Part shown: positions 12,101 through 22,210 of the stretch, one piece after another | Layout of the letters: each line of letters begins with the position of its first letter | Numbering within the stretch: the first letter of the stretch is position 1 | DNA from: Rhexocercosporidium sp. MPI-PUGE-AT-0058 | Taxonomy: Eukaryota; Ascomycota; Leotiomycetes; Helotiales | Assembly: GCA_020746875.1 (NCBI GenBank) | Contig: JAGTJL010000015.1 | Span: forward strand, 868,001-932,000 | Length of the DNA: 64,000 nt | Direction of reading: 5' to 3' | Notes under the pieces: generated by a model | The model's input: the letters and a program-made list of their open reading frames with translations, nothing else | Database searches by the model: none | Told to the model about the DNA's origin: nothing | Program-made: the position numbers and the translations under genes

Positions 12101-14654
12101 CACCTCGATGATAGGACTTGGAGCAAGGCTGATTAATTCCAGGCTGTTGGCTTAAAACCATCCCATGCCCATCACCACTTTTCCATGGGATCTTGGTGCT
12201 GGGGGTGCCGTAACCGGATGTAGGCTTAATTGTAGGCGGATGTCCACGTGAGGTCAGGAGGTGTGCTTTGCTGTTCGTCCCAGAACGGTCTGTTCTTGCG
12301 ATCGAAATTCTCACATCCTATTTCCGACTTCCCCTTGAGACAGTTGCAGAATGCTTGGTAGTAATCTCGCTGACTTTTCCACAGCTGGAACATTGTCGAT
12401 ACTCGTATTGCCTCAACAGGTAACTCAGGCGGTGATGCTGATCTTTTGACATAAGGATGAGATAAGATTTGAGGCTGGATAGCCTTATAGGTGGCGGCTA
12501 TCCTCCTATTGACCGCTAGCACTTTCTGAGGCTTTGGAGACGGCGCTGACCCGACAATGCTCTTGCATGAGTGCAAGCACTAGTCCAATGTATTTTCGAT
12601 GGTGAGCCAAGCTTATGTCAAGGAGAAGTTGATTGTTACACTGATCCATATTGACGACAGGATCAAGATCGGTCGAGGTTAAAGCAGGGTTGCTTCATTC
12701 GAGTTGCGCTGAACCCCCAAGACAGCCGGGACATCATTCAGATTAGGAAGACACCCTCGACCGCATTCTCCATTTGACCACGTGACCTCGATCATGGAGT
12801 CGGGTCTTCCAAAATCGACGCTACCTTAAGTTGTATATGAATGTCGTCTGGATCATGCAACTCTTGATGCCCTACAAGATCAAATGTGTAGGACGGCGAC
12901 AGGCCCCGGTCAGCCACGAGATATGATCCAAGTCACGTTTACGGGAAGCCAGAACAATACCTAGAGTTACTTCCCAAGGAGTTCTTTGAGCAGGTGCGAT
13001 ACGAAATGGCCTTCGACCCTCAATAATATGAAGAGGCTTGGATGATCTCCAAACCTTCTCCATGTCTCATCTCGGCAATCCATATTTTCAATTGATATCT
13101 TCTTGATGAAACACCTTTAAACATCAGACGCTTTTAAGTTTATTGGCCTTATCTGTGGCATAAGCTCCCGCAGATGAACAACCCGACCGTCCGTCTCGGA
13201 TCAAAGCAAATATCACTGACTTGGTATCTGAGTCCTATCTAGGCTCATCAAACCTGGAGCATGTATTGGTACCCCAGGTGCGAAAGGAATATCCAGGTAC
13301 CGACTAGAGAAACAGATACAAAGGTTGAGTTTGTCTCAAACAGATCGAACAGTCTCAACGCCATATGGAAGACAAATTGCAGACTTTAAGTTGCAAGTGC
13401 GATTGTTCTTTGTGAGGAAGATTTAGAATTCATTTGGCCTCAGACTGGGGAAGTTGGACGACCCGAAATTCTCTTTGTTCTTGAATCAGAGTCCGTGCTT
13501 ACTGGCGTATCAGGAAATATATGGCATGAACTCGATTCGGAGCTCAAGTTTGGAGTTTTGAACTCTCGGACCTCGAAGCTTTAAAACGTGCATTTATCTG
13601 CTCGAATGCCAGGTGCAGACGTTCTAGACAGCGCCCGTTTCTCCATTCGAGTTCTTCCCGAAAACAAATATCTCGAAGCTTTTCGCTTTGCAAGCTCCGA
13701 TTCATGGCTGGGTTGCAGCGTCTCAAACTGGGCAGCTTCTCGGCCAGGTTGATCCCGTTAATCCACGTGACCGCCGGCCGCAGCATCAGAAACATGAACC
13801 TTTGACACACAGTTATAAGCTCTGAGAGCGGGTTTTGGGCGTTTGTCTGATCACATTAACTGTGGCTCAAATCTTATGCGCCAACGCTGCGCCATAAAGT
13901 ACGATCTGCAACAAAGACCGAGGAGTCAAGATCATGACTTGTGCTATTGAAGTTCCAACTTGTACGGCAGGAGCTCCGTACGAGGCTACGATAGTTACAT
14001 GATGGGTACTCAGCCAGGTCAGAACTCAGAATGGCTACCTGTGAGAAGTTGCTGCATTGGAATCGCCTACATGGTGGCTGCAAATTCTCTAGAACCAGGA
14101 GGAGGCAACTCCTACGTAAGTCTGGTCAAGTATAGGTGGCAGTTGCCTGAGTTTATCATTATTTTAAGTCTTAGCGTGTCTCGCATATTGTATCTTTTCG
14201 CTGTTCATTATGTTTGGTTCGTTTCTCATCCGATGTGAAAAGCTCTTGCTGCCTGCTGGGTAATGGAAATGTGATCCCGCAGATTCTACAAGCTAGTTCC
14301 TTGTCACAAATATCTCAATAATTGCAAGAGGTTTTATCTCGAACTATTACGGAATATTTCGATAGGATCGGATAGTCGGTCGTTGAATTTCTGCAGGTCT
14401 CGGTGGTGGCTTCGTCGGAGTGTTTCGGTGACTTTCACCATCGGCAAAGTCATCACCTATCAAATCATGTCAGGTCCGAGAAGGAACAGACAATCCGAAA
14501 AGAAGCCCAAAAACTATCTATTGATAAATAGAAAGGCTTGAATTGTTTTCGCTTTCTATCTCAAACGTTGAGGTTGCACAAACCCCTACTTCACCAAAAC
14601 ACCCGGGCTGGTACCCACGATCAAGCCGTTGCAAGCCAACTTCAACAAAACAAC
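9119..14654. other. 5.5-kb stretch without a supported gene
   Basis: Only short unrecognised frames occur. The first 300 bases upstream of 9118 are the GTT/TTG-rich leader of the acidic-protein gene. Minus-strand frames at 12006-12314 and 12226-12576 overlap in different frames and might be remains of one gene. The 116-codon frame has plausible protein character around residues 60-100, but I recognise no family. I see no tRNA, transposase or terminal repeats. Confidence 0.4.
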
Positions 14655-15389
14655 ATGTCCAACACACCTATCACCTCCCTCCCAGGGTATCCATACTTCT
14701 ATGCAATACCAATTAATGGCTACATCCGCGACGGACCCGACAAGAAACCAAAGCGATTCAGCAAAAGCCGTCTCCAAGACCGCCACTCCCTCCTACCACA
14801 ATACACCCCCGCTCCCGCCTGGTCACCATACATCCTCGAGGGCCTCGCTGAACTCGATGGCCTCAATGAGATCCCAAGGCAGATATATCCAGATCACCAA
14901 AGACCTTGCGAAAAGGAAAATGAAAAATATCCGATAAAGCGCCCGCAGACAACACCACCCGAGATGACCCAGAAGCGAAAATCTCGCTTCCCATCCCTGA
15001 AAACGAAATATTCCTGGACGGCGTATAAACCGCAAGTATCGAGCCCACTCTCTTCATCAAGTAGTGTGGATAGTCTCCAAGACCTCTGCACGATCGACGA
15101 ACAAGAACGAGAGCAAGAGCAAGTTAAAGAGCCGGTGCGAGAGAATGCGAGGAGTTTGGACCCGGGAGGTGCGCAGGAGATGGAGGTTGGTAGAGGGGAT
15201 GGTATGGGTGATGAGGAGAGAGTTCAGGTCGCGTTGATTGAGAGTATCTTCTTGATTCTGCATAACCTTCAACCGACTTATTTGCCTCAAACGGAGAGGC
15301 TTGTGTCGGAGGTTGTTCCGAGGCCGTCGAGGAAACATAGGCTTTCTCGGCAGTCGTCTGTGAGGGTGTCGCCTATGTTTACTATGTGA
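14655..15389 (+). CDS. Hypothetical protein, unknown function
   Basis: The frame starts at the ATG at 14655, in the context caacATG (a typical fungal start), and encodes 244 residues. The open frame begins 39 codons earlier at 14538, with a poor start. The N-terminal 50 residues are rich in Pro, Tyr and basic residues. Residues 130-175 are basic then Ser-rich (SSPLSSSSSVDSL). An acidic Glu/Gln stretch follows, then a hydrophobic helix (VALIESIFLILHNLQ) and a basic Arg/Ser tail ending SVRVSPMFTM. It has no signal peptide and no known domain. It is the left neighbour of the UstYa-like gene, with convergent orientation. Whether it belongs to that cluster is unknown. It could also be a spurious frame, although its length and composition favour a real gene. 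Confidence 0.55.
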   Translation: MSNTPITSLPGYPYFYAIPINGYIRDGPDKKPKRFSKSRLQDRHSLLPQYTPAPAWSPYILEGLAELDGLNEIPRQIYPDHQRPCEKENEKYPIKRPQTTPPEMTQKRKSRFPSLKTKYSWTAYKPQVSSPLSSSSSVDSLQDLCTIDEQEREQEQVKEPVRENARSLDPGGAQEMEVGRGDGMGDEERVQVALIESIFLILHNLQPTYLPQTERLVSEVVPRPSRKHRLSRQSSVRVSPMFTM

Positions 15390-15984
15390 CTGACCGAGTG
15401 ATGGCAAAGAAGCAGTGGACTTGGAGCTCATTTTTCGGCACGGAATTGGTGGCGAAGAGTTCAGGCTGCTCATATGTCTCTCGGAATGCCGACTAATCAG
15501 TTTGGGCAGATCTGGATGGCTATAAATGAAAGCCAGTCCGTGGAATGATGACAGAAATACTCCTTGAATTGAAGCAAAGTAACTGTTGGCTTCGCCTCGA
15601 TAGGTCTCATATCATGAAGAGGGAGGCTTGAGAATATTCGTCCCTCGACATCTTTCATTTTTTCTGTACAACATCCAGGAATTTCTAATGACCTCGATTT
15701 CAGAAAATTTAGTTACCTTTCATCCCTGATCAAAGGTCTTGCGTTCACTTTGATACTCTTTATTAGGTAGCTTCTAATTATATTCCTACATTCGCTAAAC
15801 TCCTAGGACTTTCTGCCTGCTATACAGGTTGTGTCTGCCCACTCTCAAATACAGTAGAGCTGCAAACACAGGATCATCATCCATGTAGCGAGTTGGATCA
15901 CTCTTCATGCCGATTTCCTCCCAGTAAGAATCGCAACGGCATACTCTTCATCACCATTAAGTTATCCCCATCCGTTCGAGATTC
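15390..15984. other. Convergent 3' intergenic gap
   Basis: This 595-base gap lies between the stop of the hypothetical gene and the stop of the UstYa-like gene. It probably holds the two 3' untranslated regions. I see no coding feature. Confidence 0.5.
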
Positions 15985-16937
15985 TCAAGGTATCGATGCA
16001 TAAATAGTATCCCCCACCTGCGGTGGCTTCAAAAAGTCCTCGGGGGTCTTCTCCGGAATCTGCCTCTCCTCTGCCCACCGCCTAATCCCCTCAAAATCCT
16101 TACACTTATGCTCCGTATTAAAATCCACAAACGCCCTCGGAAACTCCCTATCCCACCAAACCTGACCCAGAAGTCCCGTATCAGGAGTACACATCAGCTG
16201 CTGACGGATGATATCCAAACAATGCGATACATGATACTGCACGATGTTGTCTTTGTTGACGAAAGCGCCTTTGCCTTGGGAGCGGTAGTAATCGATGTTG
16301 TAGTAGAGGGATTGCCGCACGAGGTTTAGACAGTGGAGATGGTGTAGGCCTTCGACGTTGGCGGGGAAGCCGCCGCCGTATTTGGGGTTGATCTGTACCT
16401 GGTCAGGTTTGAGGCCGGATTTTGGTGCTTCGCTGACGGGGACGGCGACGCTTCTGTCTGTAGATTTGTTAGAATTTTGACGTTTGGAGAACGGTGAGGA
16501 GGCTTACAGTCGATTCCTAAGGACTCCCAAGCAGCGTCGACTTCAGAATCAGGACCTCCTGGTAGTCTGAAGACATTCTCCTTCATAAATGATCCATTGA
16601 AACGGACCATGTGGTAATCGTTGTCTACCTCCTTCAAAATTGGAGCTTCCCGGTCGTCAGTGGAAGCTTGAGATGTTTAATTTGGTTGGAGGGGGTACTC
16701 ACAGTACTTTTGGACGTGCTCCAAGCAAGATCTATTCGTCCAACGACTTCCAATCCAAGTGCCAAGACCTAGAAATAAAACGGAAAAGAAAATTGGTGAG
16801 ATGATTGCTATCCAGACTGGAACTCCTCGAGCTTGCTTCTTGAATTTTGATCCAGATTGTTGGGAGAGCAGTCCTTCGCAATCATCTGCGGATTGAGAGT
16901 CGCTCTCGCTCTTGTCTTCCACTTGTTGATACTGCAT
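15985..16937 (-). CDS. UstYa-like (DUF3328) oxidase family protein
   Basis: This is a three-exon gene read right to left: exon 1 16937-16703, exon 2 16645-16508, exon 3 16457-15985, giving 281 residues. Introns are 57 nt (CTGAC branch site before the acceptor) and 50 nt (CTAAC branch). A 36-nt version of intron 1 with acceptor at 16667 would add seven residues in frame. The product has a short acidic cytosolic N-terminus and one membrane anchor at about residues 39-63 (VPVWIAIISPIFFSVLFLG). The lumenal domain has FNGSF and EVDAAWESLGI blocks, then HHLHC at 163-167 and HVSHC at 200-204 followed by IIRQQLMC. The two HxxHC motifs define the UstYa family, whose members carry out oxidative cyclisation of ribosomal peptides in ustiloxin-type pathways. 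It faces away from the repeat precursor 1.5 kb to the right, its likely substrate. Confidence 0.93.
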
Positions 16938-18407
16938 CTTGGTTCGGAAACAAGAAAACCTGAAGAAGTTCGTTTTGACAATAAAATTAAGGATCCTTTA
17001 TGAATGGAATCTTTGTCAAGAATTGGCAATGGCTTGCCAAACTGTCGCAAATTGCTCTGAGTACATAAAGAAGACAAAGAGTACAAGAGATATCTCGAAG
17101 AGTCGAAAGTAAGCCTCGCGTACACTATTTACTATTTACAGCCTTGAACTAAAAATCCATGTCCGCATCCCATGACGCAAAATCCTTTCCTTTTGATGTT
17201 CCGATGTTCGTGTCTGCGGAGGGCCTCTGCAGGCGCCATGCTGCATTAGTGTCAACAATCAGCCAGCCAGCCGGCCAGCCAACACGAGCTGTTGGTCTTG
17301 TTTGGCGCACGCATGCAACAGCCTCACTCATCATAGACTTTTTAGATTGACAGAAATATTAAATTCTGGTACTCAGCCAGCAGGATACGAGTAATGCTGA
17401 CTCCCTGCCACTCAATCACCCCGCATCACGTAGTGTTACCCCTCCATACGTAGGGACTGTCAGGGTCCTGCCAAGGCGCCACTCCTCCGCTTACATCTAC
17501 GACGTTTCTCAAAATAGACTTCCGAAGACTTCATGGCATCACTCGTTGACATCAACCAGACTCACATCTTGATGGCTCACTTTGTCTGGGGTAGCTTCAT
17601 GGTCTTGCGAGGTCATTGATAAGTAGTGCATTCTGAAAGCTGCTGATGGCATGAAGTCCGCGAGTGCCGTACAGATGAAGCTCCATGGCCAGAAGGTCGA
17701 ATTGTCTTCAGCTCATACTATGGTACCACACCGTTACATTCCTCGGCTATGCGCAGAACAAGCTTCTCCAGACTCTAAGTACGATATACGGTGTGTTGCG
17801 CACTCGCCAATACCGGTGGCGTTTTGTTATCATGCAAGGCTACGCCTCGATACGAGATTCAAAGTCAACATTGAGCCTAGCTCCCGCACTGCCTTCCCAG
17901 AAGTAGCTTATCGTGAGCATCATCTGACAAGGCATCAAAGCAATCTGCATGTACCTATTGATTGCAAATACGAAAGTCTGCATTAGGCTCCACGAGGAAA
18001 AGTTACTTCCATATCGCCGATTGGGAATTAGGTCATGTTAGTCGCCATCGCGAATCAACGTTGCGTCCTTAGCACGGAATTTGACTAAGGATGCTCGCAA
18101 CGAATGCTTCGAAAGTTCGGCTGTTGCTGTCAATACGGGCTGTGTGTAGACGATGATCTCACGTCGTTCCCATGGATGCGACTTACTGAGGAACTGGGAA
18201 GAGTAACCTCCTCAGGGCAAGGCTACTTTCGTCCACAGCATCCTGCCTCTGCACGTCATCTTCTCTTGGACTTTAGCAAATGAGGAGCTGTGGATATCTC
18301 TATAAATCCCCTCTTCCGCATGCTGAGATGACTTTTCCGTTTCTCATCATCTTCATCGAAACTCACTTCCTCCTTTCCATCTCCATTCATACCCTACATA
18401 CATCAAA
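16938..18407. promoter_or_regulatory. Divergent promoter region between the UstYa-like and precursor genes
   Basis: The 1.47 kb between the two divergent starts contains no supported gene. A GC-rich run near 17260-17285 (agccagccagccggccagcc) includes a small palindrome and could be a regulator site, but this is a guess. A TATA-like element precedes the precursor gene (separate entry). Confidence 0.4.
18301..18307 (+). promoter_or_regulatory. TATA-like box of the precursor gene
   Basis: The sequence tataaat lies 107 bases upstream of the precursor ATG, with a pyrimidine-rich tract (ttcctcctttccatctcc) between it and the start. That layout is typical of strongly expressed fungal genes for secreted proteins. 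Confidence 0.5.
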
Positions 18408-19669
18408 ATGCGTTTCTCCAGCCTTACCATCCTCGCAGCTGCTTCTGCAGTATGTGTCTCTGCTATGCCAGCTCCAGCTCCTGAAGCTGCCCCCGAAGCT
18501 GCGCCAGTTGACTATGGCAAATATGGCGGTATGTGCCCTCGAGCCAGTTTAAAAGCGCTGAACAAGATTGCTAACTTTGCCTTCAGACTACGGTAGTAAG
18601 TGATATTCGGCCCTCAACCTGAGTAGAACATGTTCCTAACATTTCCTTACAGACTATGGCAAATACAACAACTACCCAGCTCCCCCAAAGCCTTCCCCAC
18701 CTCCAAAGGGTACGTTCATCTCTCAAAAAGGATACAGAATATTCCTGTCTTTTCCATCCAGATTGACCAGCAATTCTGACATCGAACCACAGGATATGGA
18801 TCTTACGGAAGCTACGGATCCTACAAGCGTGAGCCAGAAGCCGACGCTGCTCCTGAGCCCGCCGCCGAAGCAGAGATCGTAGAGAAGCGTACCGACTACG
18901 GAAAGTACGGCGGTAAGTTAACCCCAATCTCAGCTTCTAGCACAGTCAACCTAACTTACGACGTTCTCAAATAGACTACGGCAACTATGGAAAGTACAAC
19001 AACTACCCAGCTCCCCCAAAGCCTTCCCCACCTCCAAAAGGTACGTGCATCTCTCAAAACATTAGCTGTTGAGCAACGCTGACCTCAGATTCTTTAGGAT
19101 ACGGCTCTTAGTGCGTACTACCTACTTCCTGCTTTTCTTAGGACACTTCACACTGTCCAACCCATCACTAGTCAATACTGATCTATCTACTGCAGTGGTA
19201 GCTACGGCGCTTACAAGCGCGAGCCAGAAGCCGAAGCTGCTCCTGAGCCCGCTGCCGAGGCAGAGGTAGTCGAGAAGCGTACTGATTACGGCAAGTATGG
19301 CGACTATGGCAGTGAGTACCCCCCAATCAGTCCTGCTCTATATCGTTTCTCATCAAATCACTAACTACCTTTTCAGACTACGGAAAGTACAACAACTACC
19401 CACCCGCTCCCCCCAAGCCTACCCCAACTCCAGCTCCAGGTAAGTCTCGAGTATTTTCCTCGTTTGTCATATGATTCCGGTTGACCAGGATCGTCACTCT
19501 CTTCTTTCCTTCCTTCCTTCTTTCCTTCCTTCCTTCCTTCCTTCTTCCTTCCTTCCTTTCTTTATTTTGAGAACATGCTGACGCAGATCATGCAGGGTAT
19601 GGAACTTACGGCAGCTATGGCTCCTACAAGCGTGTCGAGGCTGAGGTTGAGGCTGAGGCTGAGGCCTAA
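18408..19669 (+). CDS. Secreted three-repeat Kex2-type peptide precursor, tyrosine-rich (candidate RiPP precursor)
   Basis: I built this gene as nine exons: 18408-18528, 18587-18595, 18653-18709, 18793-18912, 18975-19040, 19098-19110, 19196-19311, 19377-19439, 19596-19669. They total 639 nt and 212 residues. All splice sites are GT-AG and all frames agree. Residues 1-19 are a signal peptide (MRFSSLTILAAASAVCVSA). Three repeats follow, at 35-73, 96-135 and 158-199. Each consists of XYG triplets (DYGKYGDYGNYGKYNNYP), a proline spacer such as APPKPSPPPK, and GYGSYGSYGSY. Lys-Arg pairs stand at 74-75, 94-95, 136-137, 156-157 and 200-201. Linkers of Glu-Pro and Glu-Ala pairs separate the repeats. 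The protein contains no cysteine after the signal. Signal, dibasic sites and repeated cores match Kex2-processed repeat proteins and dikaritin precursors. A structural wall protein is the main alternative. Confidence 0.9.
19501..19563 (+). repeat. Polypyrimidine (CCTT)n tract in the last intron
   Basis: About 60 bases of pure C/T made of ccttccttcctt units lie inside intron 8 of the precursor gene (19440-19595), about 30 bases before its acceptor. The tract may serve as an extended polypyrimidine signal and is likely to vary in length between strains. Confidence 0.85.
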
Positions 19670-22210
19670 GCATCAGCTTATGCTGAAAGGATTCCTCGCA
19701 TGCGCATTTGCACTTCAGCTCTTCGGAACAAAAGTGGATGGATTATGGAAGAAAGGAGGAAGCGCGAACAGGAAGAATAAGGAGTAGAATAGTTCATGAT
19801 TAATGTAATGCTGGTCTTGAAAATTGTTGATAACTTGCCCACCACTATCCACCTGAAATATCAATAGATCTACAGTACCCCTCCATTTTAGCGAGCCTCA
19901 CCCTCTCTAAAACCTTTCCCTCCTAAAGTTAGCTTTTCATCCCTATACCGTAGTTGAATAATTCAGATGAGTATTCTAATCGTTTAGTATTTATCAATAT
20001 CGTCATCGTCGTAGTTTAGTATCTTTCTAAAAGTCTTGGTATACATCATGATCGAGATCTTCCCCGTGTCCCACTTTTGTTGATTTTCGGTCCCAAGCAT
20101 CGTCAAAAGCCAACGAGCACTAGGAGTGCGAAGTTGGTTTTAGTAATCCGCAGATACAGGAGTCGCTACTGGTCAACCACAAGATCGGCTGGTTGGCTAA
20201 ATGGCACCTTGTTTGTGTAGCATCCTGTGAAATATTCACGTGCGTTTCTGGCCAGGAGGCTGGTGCTGTAGAGCGAGGTATACTCGTAGCATGGGTGTCG
20301 ACAAGTTCGACATTGCTTGATGGTATCATTATGAGGAAAGTATGAATGTTCTGCAGAAGATTTTTTAAGAAGCCGTAGTTGAAGTGTGTTACTTCACTAC
20401 AGGCAGTCCAAGAGTCGAATATAATCCTCCAGAAATAGAATTCAAGGTTAGACATATAATCCGTGGTCAACACACAAGTTTTTGTAACTATCGATTTGCA
20501 CCAAAGGTTCTAGGAAGCACGATTTGACCCTCGACTTCTTGCAGGGCTTAGGGACTTTCGTTGGGTCCTAGCATGATTGAACTTTTGGACTGATCTAAAA
20601 GCTCTAGGCATTCTCCGAGGAAAATGACGAGCAAGCCAATCCATTCTTTGGGGGTAGAAAAGCTGGTGAGTGGTCTGTTAACCAGAACCCATAGAAATCC
20701 CTACATGCTACACTATTTCGGCCTCCTCACCAACCAGTTTTACTCTAGGTGTCTTTCCGACGCTAGGCTGAGTGCAGATGTCATGTTTGCCGCCTATGCG
20801 ACAATGACAGGCTTTTTAACCCAACAATAAACACAGATATAGCAATTTGCTGGTGTATTTAGAGGCCATGGCAGATATAGCTTATTCCTTCGAGCTGAGT
20901 TTCGGGTCAATGTTCACCTGCTTTTGGAACTGCCAAATGAGTCAACAAGTTCAACTGAAATCATGTTAGAAGTTGATTTTTAGATTGAAATTTCAAGGGA
21001 GAAATGTCTTGACATAGTTGGACGGTAAACTTTTCACCAAGTATAAAGAGGTGGTTTAATCGACGAAGTGGGTTCGTCAAGTTGTCACATCGCCTCACAT
21101 ACAACACAACAGCAGAGTTTCGTTGATTGTAGAAAGAAGGGGGGGGGTTGGCTTTTCTACCATTCTACTAGGGCAGAACCAAAACCCAAGGTAGAAGGGA
21201 GGGCCTAGAACCAGGGTACCTGTCGTAATCTCCCGAAGAAAACCACAAACGCCAACCCTCCATGATCAGAAAACTCCAATGCAAGGCAAATCCACCACAG
21301 ATTTGTATTCAGGAAGGGGCTCTATCTCCAGAAAAATCAATCTTCATCCAACAATAAAGCCTGATGCATCATATCAGCCTTCAGCCATCCCATATGATCA
21401 CTTGTCCAAGTATACAAAGAACAATTCAGTGTGGGGATTGAGTTTGCTGCTGCGTAAGCCCATTCCCAATAATGGAAGTATTCCAGATGACGATGGTATG
21501 TGCTATGAGCTCGACTCTAAAGACACAAGTATAAAGTTGTAAAGCGTTCGTGAAGGCCTGCAGAGTACGCAGAATCCATTGAAACAATAAGAAACACTTT
21601 TAAGGCATGAATATTGTAGAAGCATCTTTTTGCAGAAGAAAAAGGGAAATCTTGGAGCGAACTACCACAAATGATCAAAACTAGACATGAAAGACAGTAC
21701 AGGATAATAGACAAAATTACAGACCCGAATTGAGATATAAGATCCTCATTGCACTCGTTGTGACTGACGTGAGGTTTCTCTCTTTTCTTTCAGGATCAAA
21801 TGCCTGTTTTAAGTCCCGCTTCCCCCATTCCATTCAAATGCAAGGTACGCAATAAATCAAGCAAAATATCATTCAAAATCGGCTCCAAGTCTGTCTCTTA
21901 TAAGTAAAGCTCGTCTAAAGCAGCCACTACCAATGAAGATTATCGTTTACATCAGTCATAAATCCCACTCTCACCCCACCTTTGCACCTGTGGTCAACAA
22001 CTACAGTAGCGCTTACCAAGTTATCCTGACTCACCGCCGAGGGAAATACATCTACACAGGTGCCTTTTCTTTACCTAGCCTGGGTGCGGGGGAAAACGAC
22101 CATCCTTTTAAGACTTCATTTTTTCTTCCCTGGACTTAGCCATAGCCAACACTTACCAATCAAGAATACTATTCTGTCAAACTTCACAACAACACACGAT
22201 CTTTCAATCC
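19670..22210. other. 2.5-kb intergenic stretch
   Basis: I see no supported gene. A G run (about nine Gs) occurs near 21140, and the rest is moderately AT-rich. The right end is the promoter of the MFS gene. Frames up to 117 codons exist but have no recognisable content. Confidence 0.45.

Noticed and set aside
18408..19669. Precursor as an alpha-type mating pheromone gene
   Set aside because: The layout (signal peptide, KR sites, Glu-Ala pairs) is similar, but the repeats are about 40 residues, Tyr/Gly-rich, and lack the short Trp-Cys-rich core of filamentous ascomycete alpha pheromones.
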